From positions 1 to 64,000 of the forward strand of contig CAUJDD010000104.1 of assembly GCA_963169295.1 (NCBI GenBank): a DNA stretch of 64,000 nucleotides. Direction: 5' to 3'. Under the pieces are notes generated by a model, which was not told the origin of the DNA, made no database searches, and saw only the letters and a list, made by a program, of their open reading frames with translations. Positions 43,901 through 51,301 of the stretch are shown here, one piece after another (position 1 is the stretch's first letter; each line of letters begins with the position of its first letter). A program made the position numbers and the translations under genes. Origin of the DNA: UBA4416 sp020846025 (GTDB lineage: Bacteria > Bacteroidota > Bacteroidia > B-17B0 > Aurantibacillaceae).

Positions 43901-45293
43901 ACCTACGCCATTAAATTATACTTGGTCACCATCACCAGCAAGTGGTGTAAACTCTACCATACCAACATTTAATACAGCAGGTGTTTATACTTGTGTTATT
44001 ACAAATACTGTAAATAACTGTAGTACAACCGCCCAAGTAACCGTGAGTAGTAATACAACCATTCCAAGTGTTACAATCTCAGGAACACAAACATTAACCT
44101 GCGCATCTCCAACTGCTGCTATTACACTAACAACTACTCCAGCAAGTGGATTAACTTATAATTGGACAGGAGGTACCATTGTTTCTGGACAAGGAACCGA
44201 TAACATAACTGTTAACCAAGCAGGAAACTATACAGTTACAGTTACTGATGCTGTAAATGGTTGCACAACCACCGCAAATACTCAGATATTTGCTGATACA
44301 AATGTACCAAGCGCTTCTGTCTCTGCAAGTACTAATAGTATCATTACTTGTGTGAATAATACCGTAACTCTAACAGCTACAGTTACTCCAAGCGCAACCT
44401 ATTCTTACACTTGGTCGCCTAGTGGAAATACATCTGTTTCTGAAAATGTTACTTCAGCTGGTATTTACACAGTTACTGTTTTAAACGCATCAACTGGATG
44501 TACTGCTACTGCTCAATTTACAGTTACAAACAACATAACAGCTCCAAATGTTACTAGCTCAAATACAACAACACCTTGTGGTTCACCTTCGGTGACTTTA
44601 TTAGCTAGTTCCACAAACACCAATGTTTCTTATTCTTGGTCGGCATCGTCAGGAACAATTCTTTCAGGTAGTAATACCGCTAACCCAATTGCTGGAGGAG
44701 CCGGACAATATGTAGTTACTGTAACAGACAATGATAATGGTTGTACAAATTCACAAACAATAACCGTTACAACAACCAGTATCACTTCATCGTTCTCGGT
44801 TGATCCAACAAGTGGTTCAGCGCCATTAACTGTAAACTTTACAGATCAAAGTAGTGGTACTGGTAATACTTATTCTTGGAACTTTGGTGATGATAACAAC
44901 AACACTTCCTCTTCAGCTAATCCAAGCCACGTGTATAACACAACTGGAGATTACACGGTTACACTTACTGTAACAGACGCATCAGGCTCATGTTCATCAA
45001 CCTCAACTGTAGTTATAAATGTATTTGATAATGCAAGTATTACAGTTCCAAATGTATTTACGCCAAATGGTGATAGCAAAAACGATGTGTTTAAAATTAT
45101 TACAACAGGCATTGAGGAACTTCATTGTGATATCTTTAACCGCTGGGGAACTAAGGTTGCTAGCCTTGAAGGAACAAACGCTATTTGGGATGGAAATAAC
45201 GCTAAAGATGGTACCTATTTCTTTATCTTAACAGCAAAAGGTTATGATGATAAAGAATATAAACAACAAGGATACATAAACTTGTTTAGATAA
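40962..45293 (+). CDS. Large SprB-like repeat protein with PKD and T9SS type B sorting domain
   Basis: A 1443-residue surface protein. A signal peptide (KLYTLLFSILFVATFAQ) is followed by a CUB-like domain (about 25-160; FTSFNTELGYDFLTIGNG), a second Cys-rich beta domain (about 165-310) and one Ig-like unit. Eleven repeats of about 80 residues follow, each with the pattern TxTxxLTC ... YxWxGPG ... PGTYxxTVTNxxNGC. Then come a PKD domain (FSVDPTSGSAPLTVNFTD...YSWNFGDDN) and the gliding-motility-associated C-terminal domain (VPNVFTPNGDSKNDVF, FNRWGTKV, DGTYFF) that directs type B T9SS secretion. Likely an adhesin, as for SprB. A strong terminator follows. Confidence 0.9.
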   Translation: MKKLYTLLFSILFVATFAQTFILPSTGVQNTYSGGCPVGTCSGTLLDPGGAGNYPNNVNQIYQVFCPTTPGTCIQATFTSFNTELGYDFLTIGNGPAQNSAVFTGAPANASGQIWGTPTVPFSYTANNSSGCLTFRFNSDATVNRPGFTASLSCVPCGAAQPAGNSDACAASFICSNLGFNDVSYGPGLNPTEGCAGSSCVTGETYSNWYTFSAATSGSLTFTINPNTGSDDFDYAIFGPNVSCGALGNPLRCSYAANTGNTGLGNGALDTSEDVTGNGWTSPMTVTAGQTYMLMINNWTAGGAGFNILFGGTATLGVLAPAVSSTSICAGQSAVLTATPATPGGTYTWSPGGANTQSISVSPGSTTSYSVVYAQGGCTSPASALATVTVNSVPTANAGTTKTITCANPTATLTGSGGGSYAWNGPGIVSGGTSANPVVNAPGTYSLNVTSPQGCTSSVATVAISQNTTTPSPTANHTGTLTCSNGTVALTGSPSSGVTYQWSGPGFSGGTTSQNAIATAPGTYTLRVTDAVNGCTATAVTTVTQNTATPVVTGASTATLTCASNTLNLNATTAATPVSYNWNGPGIVSGVGTGTITINQPGTYNYTVTNTSNGCVTTGTRSVTQNTTAPVVNGSVTGTLSCVNNTVNITATTAASPVNYSWNGPGIVSGSSTGTITVNQPGTYNYTVTNISNGCFTTGSQTVTQSAGLPVVNASTSGTLSCTTTSLTVSATTTSSPVSYNWNGPGIVSGTGTGTITVNQPGTYNYTVTNTSNGCSTTGSQAVSSNTTVVNANASSSGSITCATNNVTLTATPTGTNFNYSWTGPGTITNGTTDSPSVDAGGNYVVTVTNSTNGCFDTFTISVSTNTTVPILSLAANSLTTTCTTSTVMLNASSNTDPNSAYSWTVSSGGSLSSTTVNNPTALSGGIYDVVVTNTVNGCVSSMQTVTVTADANIPTYTLSATDVTLTCISSSETVTLTTTPTPLNYTWSPSPASGVNSTIPTFNTAGVYTCVITNTVNNCSTTAQVTVSSNTTIPSVTISGTQTLTCASPTAAITLTTTPASGLTYNWTGGTIVSGQGTDNITVNQAGNYTVTVTDAVNGCTTTANTQIFADTNVPSASVSASTNSIITCVNNTVTLTATVTPSATYSYTWSPSGNTSVSENVTSAGIYTVTVLNASTGCTATAQFTVTNNITAPNVTSSNTTTPCGSPSVTLLASSTNTNVSYSWSASSGTILSGSNTANPIAGGAGQYVVTVTDNDNGCTNSQTITVTTTSITSSFSVDPTSGSAPLTVNFTDQSSGTGNTYSWNFGDDNNNTSSSANPSHVYNTTGDYTVTLTVTDASGSCSSTSTVVINVFDNASITVPNVFTPNGDSKNDVFKIITTGIEELHCDIFNRWGTKVASLEGTNAIWDGNNAKDGTYFFILTAKGYDDKEYKQQGYINLFR
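42610..43320 (+). repeat. 240-bp near-identical tandem repeats inside the SprB-like gene
   Basis: Three consecutive 80-codon units (repeats 3-5 of eleven) are much more similar to each other than to the rest. The segment encoding YNWNGPGIVSG through NQPGTYNYTVTN recurs at about 42.70, 42.94 and 43.18 kb with only scattered, mostly synonymous changes. This suggests recent unequal recombination or gene conversion. Confidence 0.8.
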
Positions 45294-45314
45294 AGTTTAA
45301 CCATTTAGTTTTTT

Positions 45315-45346
45315 AAAAGCTATCTCTTTTCGAGATAGCTTTTTTA
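45315..45346 (+). terminator. Rho-independent terminator after the SprB-like gene
   Basis: AAAAGCTATCTC (45315-45326), loop TTTTC, GAGATAGCTTTT (45332-45343) is a perfect 12-bp stem followed by more T residues. Confidence 0.92.
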
Positions 45347-45348
45347 TT

Positions 45349-45356
45349 TACATTTG
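45349..45356 (+). promoter_or_regulatory. -7 promoter element of ruvC
   Basis: TACATTTG matches TAnnTTTG exactly. It lies three nucleotides past the terminator and 17 nt upstream of the ruvC GTG. Any -33 element would fall within the terminator loop and is not a good match. Confidence 0.55.
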
Positions 45357-45373
45357 TAGGTATTACAAAAAAG

Positions 45374-45937
45374 GTGACAAAAATAAACGATAGAATTATT
45401 CTAGGAATTGACCCTGGTACACTTGTAATGGGCTATGGATTAATTCATATAAAGAACAATACATTGTCGTTATTAGCATTAGGCGTTATTAAACTTGATA
45501 AGTACGAAGAACACGCCGACCGATTAAAAAAAATATTTGAACGCCTAATTGGTTTAATTGAAGAATACCACCCTGATGAATTAGCCATTGAAGCGCCTTT
45601 CTTTGGAAAGAACGTTCAATCCATGTTAAAACTAGGTCGATCTCAAGGTGTTGCTATTGCTGCTGCATTATCAAAAAACATTCCTATTAATGAATACTCA
45701 CCTAAAAAAATCAAAATGAGTATTACCGGAAACGGAAACTCCTCTAAAGAACAAGTGGCTGCTATGCTTGAAAATCTTTTGAAGTTTAAACATGCAGATA
45801 AATACCTAGATGCGACTGATGCTTTAGGCGTAGCTGTTTGTCATTATTTTCAAAACAAAGGGTTAGCATCTACAAAAAAGAAAGCTTACTCGGGATGGGA
45901 AGCTTTTTTAAAAGATAATCCTAAACGGAAAGCTTAA
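45374..45937 (+). CDS. ruvC: Holliday junction endodeoxyribonuclease RuvC
   Basis: Resolves Holliday junctions made during recombination, working with RuvAB. A 187-residue RNase H-fold protein with the catalytic acids in ILGIDPGT, LAIEAPFFGKN and DATDALGVAVCH, plus the LGRSQGVAIAAAL helix. The start is the GTG at 45374; no ATG gives a complete N-terminal beta strand. It has its own promoter after a terminator. It converges on the 870-residue gene with a 1-nt gap. Confidence 0.95.
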   Translation: MTKINDRIILGIDPGTLVMGYGLIHIKNNTLSLLALGVIKLDKYEEHADRLKKIFERLIGLIEEYHPDELAIEAPFFGKNVQSMLKLGRSQGVAIAAALSKNIPINEYSPKKIKMSITGNGNSSKEQVAAMLENLLKFKHADKYLDATDALGVAVCHYFQNKGLASTKKKAYSGWEAFLKDNPKRKA

Positions 45938-45938
45938 C

Positions 45939-48551
45939 TTATTTAAGTGCCTTACAACTAATTTTATTTTGATTAACTGTAATTAAATAATTTTTCTCGT
46001 TTTGATACAATTTAGTAACTAAAGGTGTCTGAGAAATGTTATCGTAACTATTAATTAATTTAGCATTCACATCTAGTTCATAAAGTTTAGAGCCTACCTT
46101 GTCATAAGCTAAAATCACATCTTTATCTACACTTTGAATATAGTTTACAGATTCGAATACTGCTTGTTCATTAAAATACTCGAAGAGTTTTACTCCAAAC
46201 ACATCGTATGCAAAAAGTGCGCCATTACCATAAACAAACATATCTTGTTGGTTGTCGTCATTAATTAATGTAAGTGTAATTTTATATCCATTAACCTCAT
46301 CTCCAATTTTAATAGTTTCCTTCTTATCCGTTAAAGAAACTTTGTTGATTAAACTATTTTTGTCATCTAAATAAAATAATTTTGTGTTACCTAGATTATT
46401 TCCTCCTAATATTGTAAAATGGTTTAAATATTCTATAGTTCTATTACTAAAATCAATACGCCCTTCCCCTTTTCTGCTAAATGCATATATTTTTCCTCCC
46501 ACGTCTGATGTAATTAAATAATCGCTAGGCCCTACACGCACATATTGAATTGGTAATGTTACGACATCGTCTGTTTTTACAAGATTGAATCCTTCTGTTT
46601 TTATACCATATAATGTATAGTTATAAATTCGTTTGTCCGCACAAGCAAAAAACACCCTATAATCCGATTTATTTTCATAATCTAATAAAGTAATATTTGA
46701 AGTAATTTGGGAAGGTAACTTTACAGGATAGCCTTGTACTTCATTTCCATTTCTGTCTATTAAGTGTAGGTGATTTGAGGTGTTAAACAATAATTGGAAT
46801 TTGCCATTCTTAAAAATATCAACTGTATAAATTTTAGATTTTATAACACCATCTAATTGTTTTTTCCAGATTAAATTACCTGTTGAGTTTATTAAATATA
46901 ATTGATTTAAGGTGTCTTGAAAACATAATTCATTCTCTTGTGTAAGATGGTTCTTGAAAATTTGAGGAGAAGAAATTAGTGCTGTGTCTGCCTTAAATGT
47001 CCATAACACATCTTCAGGTTCATTTTCTGTTCTTTCCACTTGATATAAAGTATTTAAGCGTAATTGTATGTTTTCACGAGGTGTTTTAGCAGTAAGAGAT
47101 ACATGTGTAATTGCTTTATCAGTGTTCTTTAAATCTTCAAAATTAAGTAACGAGTGATGATTTTGTGAATTAAGAAGTTGATGATTTTCATAATAAAAAT
47201 AATTACATGCTAAATCCAAATTATCTTCTGCATAATCCATAAAATCTTTTTGTTTGCCCAAATAAGTATTATCACCTATAGTTTGTAAATACTGTTGTAA
47301 CATAGTTTGACTTGAGAACATAATTAGCATATTATTAAAAAGTATTGCAACCTCCTTCTTATTATCACGAGGGGTTATTTTAAAAAGTTCTGTAAATTGT
47401 GGTTTTAAAGTATATGCCGTTATTTCATTATATACTTGGGTTGTATCAGAAATCCATTTAAGTAATTCGGTCGTTTTATACGCGTCTTTTAGTTTTATTA
47501 AAGACATATTATGTATAGTATTTTCAATTGAATAGATTGCTGATATCATTTCTTTATCTATATTTTCAAAACTCTCTGTGTTTATATCAAATAAAGCACT
47601 ATCCGAAAGGGTTTGCCAAGCCGAATTATTTTGATGTTGAATATCCTTACCCAATATTAAATTTATTTTTTCAAAATAAGACTTAGGATTACTTAATGAA
47701 ACGGCTTCTATAACCACTGGATTCGCAGCTAAAAATTGATAGCCCGTAATGTTAGATGGTTCTTGGTTTTTTAAACCATTAAATAAAGGGTTATCTGATA
47801 AAGTGTTGTATCCTGTTAGGGTAATTGAGTTTAACTTTATATCGGTATTCCATAATGATTGACCCAAAAGCAATTCAGACGCTAAACAATTTGTCTCCTC
47901 ATGATTGATATATACCAAATTATTTTGACCACCATTTTCCTTTATCAACTCAAGATATGAACTTGATATAGATAATGATTTTTGTTTATCCAAATCTATA
48001 CATTCTTGTAAAAACGATAAGTCTGAACACAAGTAAACTAATCCATTTTCACAAGTAATTGTCCACTTTTGCTTATTATTAATAAAATAATAGGCCTTAA
48101 AAGATGAGATGCTTGTTTCCTTAGAAAAGGTTTTAGCAAAAAAATCTTCGAATAACGACGCATTGTTTTTCTCCTTTAGTTTTAAGAGTATTAAATGTTC
48201 GTATTGATTGTTTTTCTTACACATCGCCCAATAAACGGGATTTTCAGAAACAATAGTATTTATATCAGATGAACCTTTTATGAGTGAATCGATAAATGTG
48301 ATACCGTTTTGGGCAACCTGTAACTTAGAATTACTTAATAACTGATTCCAAATTAAATTTTGCCGAGTTAATTTCGAAATCAACTCTGTACAATTATTTG
48401 TTTCAATTACACAACTTGCATTAGCAGGAATGTGTTCTAACACAACAGCATCTGGTTCTTTACTTTCTTGAAGCTTGAAATATCCCCAAATAGCTAATAC
48501 TATTGAACCTAATACAAAGCCATAAAAAACAATTCTCCGAAAAAATTCCAT
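45939..48551 (-). CDS. Membrane-anchored protein with DUF3352-like and propeller-like parts
   Basis: An 870-residue protein with one N-terminal membrane helix (IVFYGFVLGSIVLAIWGYF) and a large extracytoplasmic part. The N-terminal half (VLEHIPANASCVIETNN, WTITCENGLVYLCSDLSFLQECI) resembles DUF3352-type proteins. The C-terminal 350 residues look like a quinoprotein-type beta-propeller (VLWTFKADTALISS, LYLINSTGNLIWKKQLDG, DYLITSDVGGKIYAFSRKGEGRIDFSN). No enzyme motif was recognised. The fused architecture is common among uncharacterised Bacteroidota envelope proteins. Function unknown. Confidence 0.7.
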   Translation of the reverse strand: MEFFRRIVFYGFVLGSIVLAIWGYFKLQESKEPDAVVLEHIPANASCVIETNNCTELISKLTRQNLIWNQLLSNSKLQVAQNGITFIDSLIKGSSDINTIVSENPVYWAMCKKNNQYEHLILLKLKEKNNASLFEDFFAKTFSKETSISSFKAYYFINNKQKWTITCENGLVYLCSDLSFLQECIDLDKQKSLSISSSYLELIKENGGQNNLVYINHEETNCLASELLLGQSLWNTDIKLNSITLTGYNTLSDNPLFNGLKNQEPSNITGYQFLAANPVVIEAVSLSNPKSYFEKINLILGKDIQHQNNSAWQTLSDSALFDINTESFENIDKEMISAIYSIENTIHNMSLIKLKDAYKTTELLKWISDTTQVYNEITAYTLKPQFTELFKITPRDNKKEVAILFNNMLIMFSSQTMLQQYLQTIGDNTYLGKQKDFMDYAEDNLDLACNYFYYENHQLLNSQNHHSLLNFEDLKNTDKAITHVSLTAKTPRENIQLRLNTLYQVERTENEPEDVLWTFKADTALISSPQIFKNHLTQENELCFQDTLNQLYLINSTGNLIWKKQLDGVIKSKIYTVDIFKNGKFQLLFNTSNHLHLIDRNGNEVQGYPVKLPSQITSNITLLDYENKSDYRVFFACADKRIYNYTLYGIKTEGFNLVKTDDVVTLPIQYVRVGPSDYLITSDVGGKIYAFSRKGEGRIDFSNRTIEYLNHFTILGGNNLGNTKLFYLDDKNSLINKVSLTDKKETIKIGDEVNGYKITLTLINDDNQQDMFVYGNGALFAYDVFGVKLFEYFNEQAVFESVNYIQSVDKDVILAYDKVGSKLYELDVNAKLINSYDNISQTPLVTKLYQNEKNYLITVNQNKISCKALK

Positions 48552-48687
48552 ACACCTAAATTAAATAGTTTAAAAACATATTATAATTAGTGTAAATAGG
48601 AGTTATGAAAACTCTACTGTGAATTGAATTAACCATTAAAAAACGTTATACTTTATTTAATCAGAGCTGATTTTTAGTAAAGAATTG

Positions 48688-48695
48688 TATTTTTG
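48688..48695 (+). promoter_or_regulatory. -7 promoter element very close to the DUF4296 start
   Basis: TATTTTTG matches TAnnTTTG exactly and ends 6 nt before the ATG at 48702, predicting a leaderless or near-leaderless mRNA for the lipoprotein gene. Confidence 0.45.
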
Positions 48696-48701
48696 TATAA
48701 T

Positions 48702-49058
48702 ATGTTAAAGCCTCTATTTTATATTTTAATATTTAGTACTATTTTATTATCATGTACCCCAGATAAGGAAGAAGATATTGTTATACCTTCTTATTTATTA
48801 AGTGAAGAACAACTAGTGAGTGTATTAACAGATGCTTACTTATCAGAAGGAGCATCAGGTATAAATGTAAAAAATGTAATAGGAGAGAAATATGATTCAG
48901 CTTATGTGTTTAATCCACTTCAAGAGCATCATATTTCAAAATCAACATTTGATTCAACAATGAATTTTTACACCAAACATCCACAAAAATTAAAATTAAT
49001 TTACGAAAAGGTTCTTGAAAAATTGAGTGTGATTCAGGCTAATGGAAAACTAGAATAA
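48702..49058 (+). CDS. DUF4296 lipoprotein
   Basis: A 118-residue lipoprotein: the signal sequence LKPLFYILIFSTILLSC has a lipobox ending at Cys, followed by a helical DUF4296 domain (LLSEEQLVSVLTDAYLSEGA, then HHISKSTFDSTMNFYTKHPQKLKLIYEKVLEKL). I start at the ATG at 48702; the TTG at 48693 would lie inside the -7 promoter element. The family is Bacteroidota-specific with no known function. The stop is directly followed by the ATG of the M20 amidohydrolase gene. Confidence 0.85.
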   Translation: MLKPLFYILIFSTILLSCTPDKEEDIVIPSYLLSEEQLVSVLTDAYLSEGASGINVKNVIGEKYDSAYVFNPLQEHHISKSTFDSTMNFYTKHPQKLKLIYEKVLEKLSVIQANGKLE

Positions 49059-50273
49059 ATGAATGTGATAGACATTATAAAACAATTAAATGATCAATAT
49101 TTTGATACGATCGTCAAGATAAGACGTCACATTCATCAATATCCTGAATTATCATTTGAAGAAATAAACACATCAGCTTATATTTGTGAGATACTAGACA
49201 AATATCAAATTTCATACACTAAAGGGATTGTAAAAACAGGTATCATAGCTGTTATACAAGGAAAAAATCCCAATAAAAAAACAATCTTATTAAGAGCTGA
49301 TTTAGATGCTTTACCTATTGAAGAGAAAAACGATGTAAGTTATAAATCTAAACATAAAGGCGTTATGCATGCTTGTGGACACGACGTTCATACGGCCTCT
49401 GTTTTAGGAACAGTTATTATCTTAAATCAATTAAAAGCTGAATTTGAAGGGACTATTAAAATTATGTTCCAGCCTGGAGAAGAAGTATTGCCAGGTGGTT
49501 CGTCATTAATGATAAAAGAAGGTGTGCTAGAAAATCCACCAATAAATATGGCGATTGCACAACATGTATTTCCAAGTTTAGAGACTGGAAAAGTGGGTTT
49601 TAGAGCAGGTATGTATATGGCAAGTACAGATGAGATTCATTTAACTATTATAGGTAAAGGCGGACACGCTGCCATGGCGGGTGATTACATTAACCCACTC
49701 ATAGTTTCTGCACATATTATTACTGAAATAGAAAAATGTTTTCCAATTACGATTGATTTGGAAGGGGTGGCTAGAAATACACAAAACAACATTCCTACTG
49801 TAATTGCATTTGGTAAAATAGAAGGTAAAGGCGCCACGAATGTAATTCCAGAATCGGTTTATATGGCAGGAACTATAAGAACCATGGATGAGGTTTGGAG
49901 AAAAGAAATAAAAACAAGGATTAAAGAAATAATTAACCAAATATCTAACCAATACAATGTTTCTGCTGAACTAGATATAATTGATGGTTACCCATTTTTA
50001 ATAAACAATGAAGCTAGTACTATCCTTTGTAAACAAGCTGCAGAAGAATATCTTGGAAAAGAAAATATAGTAGAATTACCTTTAAGAATGACTGCAGAAG
50101 ACTTTGCTTATATCACGCAACAAGTTCCTAGTTGTTTTTATCGTTTAGGAACAGGCAATATTACAAAAGGTATTTCTTCTGGGGTACATACCTCTACTTT
50201 TAATATTGATGAAGATGCACTAAAAATTTCAAGTGGGTTAATGGCTTGGATGACTATTAAAGCAATTGAATAA
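49059..50273 (+). CDS. M20-family amidohydrolase / aminoacylase-like metallopeptidase
   Basis: A 404-residue cytoplasmic enzyme that hydrolyses an amide bond of an N-acyl amino acid or similar substrate with two metal ions. Motifs: LRADLDALPIEEKND, the metal-binding HACGHDVHTASVLG, MFQPGEEVLPGGSS, the dimerisation-domain GKGGHAAMAG, and MTAEDFAYITQQVPSCFYRLG near the end. No signal peptide. Exact substrate (IAA conjugates, hippurate, N-acetyl-diaminopimelate and others) cannot be assigned. Cotranscribed with the DUF4296 gene; converges on ftsX with 1 nt between stops. Confidence 0.92.
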   Translation: MNVIDIIKQLNDQYFDTIVKIRRHIHQYPELSFEEINTSAYICEILDKYQISYTKGIVKTGIIAVIQGKNPNKKTILLRADLDALPIEEKNDVSYKSKHKGVMHACGHDVHTASVLGTVIILNQLKAEFEGTIKIMFQPGEEVLPGGSSLMIKEGVLENPPINMAIAQHVFPSLETGKVGFRAGMYMASTDEIHLTIIGKGGHAAMAGDYINPLIVSAHIITEIEKCFPITIDLEGVARNTQNNIPTVIAFGKIEGKGATNVIPESVYMAGTIRTMDEVWRKEIKTRIKEIINQISNQYNVSAELDIIDGYPFLINNEASTILCKQAAEEYLGKENIVELPLRMTAEDFAYITQQVPSCFYRLGTGNITKGISSGVHTSTFNIDEDALKISSGLMAWMTIKAIE

Positions 50274-50274
50274 A

Positions 50275-51144
50275 CTATAAATATAAATCATCAGTTTTTA
50301 GTCTTAAGTATCGGCTAACCGAAAGAGCAGCGCTTAATCCAGAGATTAACATACCTAATAACACAATGCCACCAAACAATAATGCTAATAAGTTTGGATC
50401 TTGTAATTGTAATAAATCAGGAATATATTTAGTGCTTAAAATTAAAAATCCTGCTAATAAAAATCCTGCTAATATTCCAGCAACAACACCTTGACGTATC
50501 CCCTTAAAAATAAAAGGCATACGAATAAAGCCTTGTGTTGCTCCTACTAAATACATTGTACGAATTAAGAAGCGCTTAGCATATATAGATAAACGAATAG
50601 TGTTGTTTATTAATGCAATGGCTACAATAAGTAACAGGCCACTAAAAATTAAAATATAAAGACTTATCACCTTGGCGTTATCATTAACTTGTTTAATCAT
50701 GTCTTTATGATAGATAACTTCTTTTACAAAATGTTTTTGTAATAATTGTTTTTCAAATCCAGCAAGGCTATCAATATTTGCATAATCAGAATTTAACTTA
50801 ACATCTAATGAAGATAATAAAGGGTTATAACCCAAAAAACTGATAAAGTCTTCACCCAGATCTTCTTGTAATTTCTTTGCGGCTAAATCTTTACTGATAT
50901 AATTAACCTCCTTAGCAAACGATGATGTGCTGATTTCTTGTTTCAACACATCTAATTCAGCATTTGTTGTTGTGTCTTTAAGAATAACTTGAAATCCAAT
51001 GTTTTCTTTAATATGGTTAGATAATTTTTTAGCATTAATAACCACTAAGCCTAATAATCCTAGCATAAACAACACCAGTGCAAGACTTATCACTACTGTA
51101 ACTGATGAGGTTTTTAATTTTTGTGATGTTGTATTATTCGACAC
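50275..51144 (-). CDS. ftsX: Cell-division protein FtsX
   Basis: Permease-like partner of the ATPase FtsE; at the septum it controls peptidoglycan hydrolases. A 289-residue protein with a cytoplasmic N-terminus, TM1 (VVISLALVLFMLGLLGLVVI), an extracytoplasmic ECD (about 45-160, with LGYNPLLSSLDVKLNSDY) and three C-terminal helices around RTMYLVGATQGFIRMPFIFKG. The start is a GTG at 51144. It is detached from its usual neighbours DUF3098 and uppP. Confidence 0.92.
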   Translation of the reverse strand: MSNNTTSQKLKTSSVTVVISLALVLFMLGLLGLVVINAKKLSNHIKENIGFQVILKDTTTNAELDVLKQEISTSSFAKEVNYISKDLAAKKLQEDLGEDFISFLGYNPLLSSLDVKLNSDYANIDSLAGFEKQLLQKHFVKEVIYHKDMIKQVNDNAKVISLYILIFSGLLLIVAIALINNTIRLSIYAKRFLIRTMYLVGATQGFIRMPFIFKGIRQGVVAGILAGFLLAGFLILSTKYIPDLLQLQDPNLLALLFGGIVLLGMLISGLSAALSVSRYLRLKTDDLYL

Positions 51145-51251
51145 AATCTTTATTACTTTTTATCCCACTAAATTAGTGATGATAAACAATAAGATATGAA
51201 GTGAATAAAAGAATAATTAACAAGTAAATGTTTGTTTAATAAAGAATGTGT

Positions 51252-51288
51252 AACCATCATGAAAGCAAAATAAATCCTCCATGATGTT
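51252..51288 (-). other. Hairpin downstream of nrdA
   Basis: On the minus strand AACATCATG (51288-51280) can pair with CATGATGGTT (51261-51252) around an 18-nt loop, with one bulge. It lies 14 nt after the nrdA stop and has no immediate T-tract. It may stabilise or end the nrdBA transcript. Confidence 0.3.
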
Positions 51289-51301
51289 GTACCAAGTTTA
51301 A

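Noticed and set aside
42178..44800. Regular repeats resembling a CRISPR or satellite array
   Set aside because: The 240-bp periodicity is in frame and encodes the eleven Ig-like repeats of one T9SS adhesin; no short identical repeats with unique spacers are present.
48693..48701. TTG start for the DUF4296 lipoprotein
   Set aside because: It lies in an exact -7 promoter element; the ATG at 48702 gives a proper lipoprotein signal.
51145..51301. Structured RNA gene between ftsX and nrdA
   Set aside because: Only one weak bulged hairpin is visible; no tRNA, riboswitch or other conserved motif.
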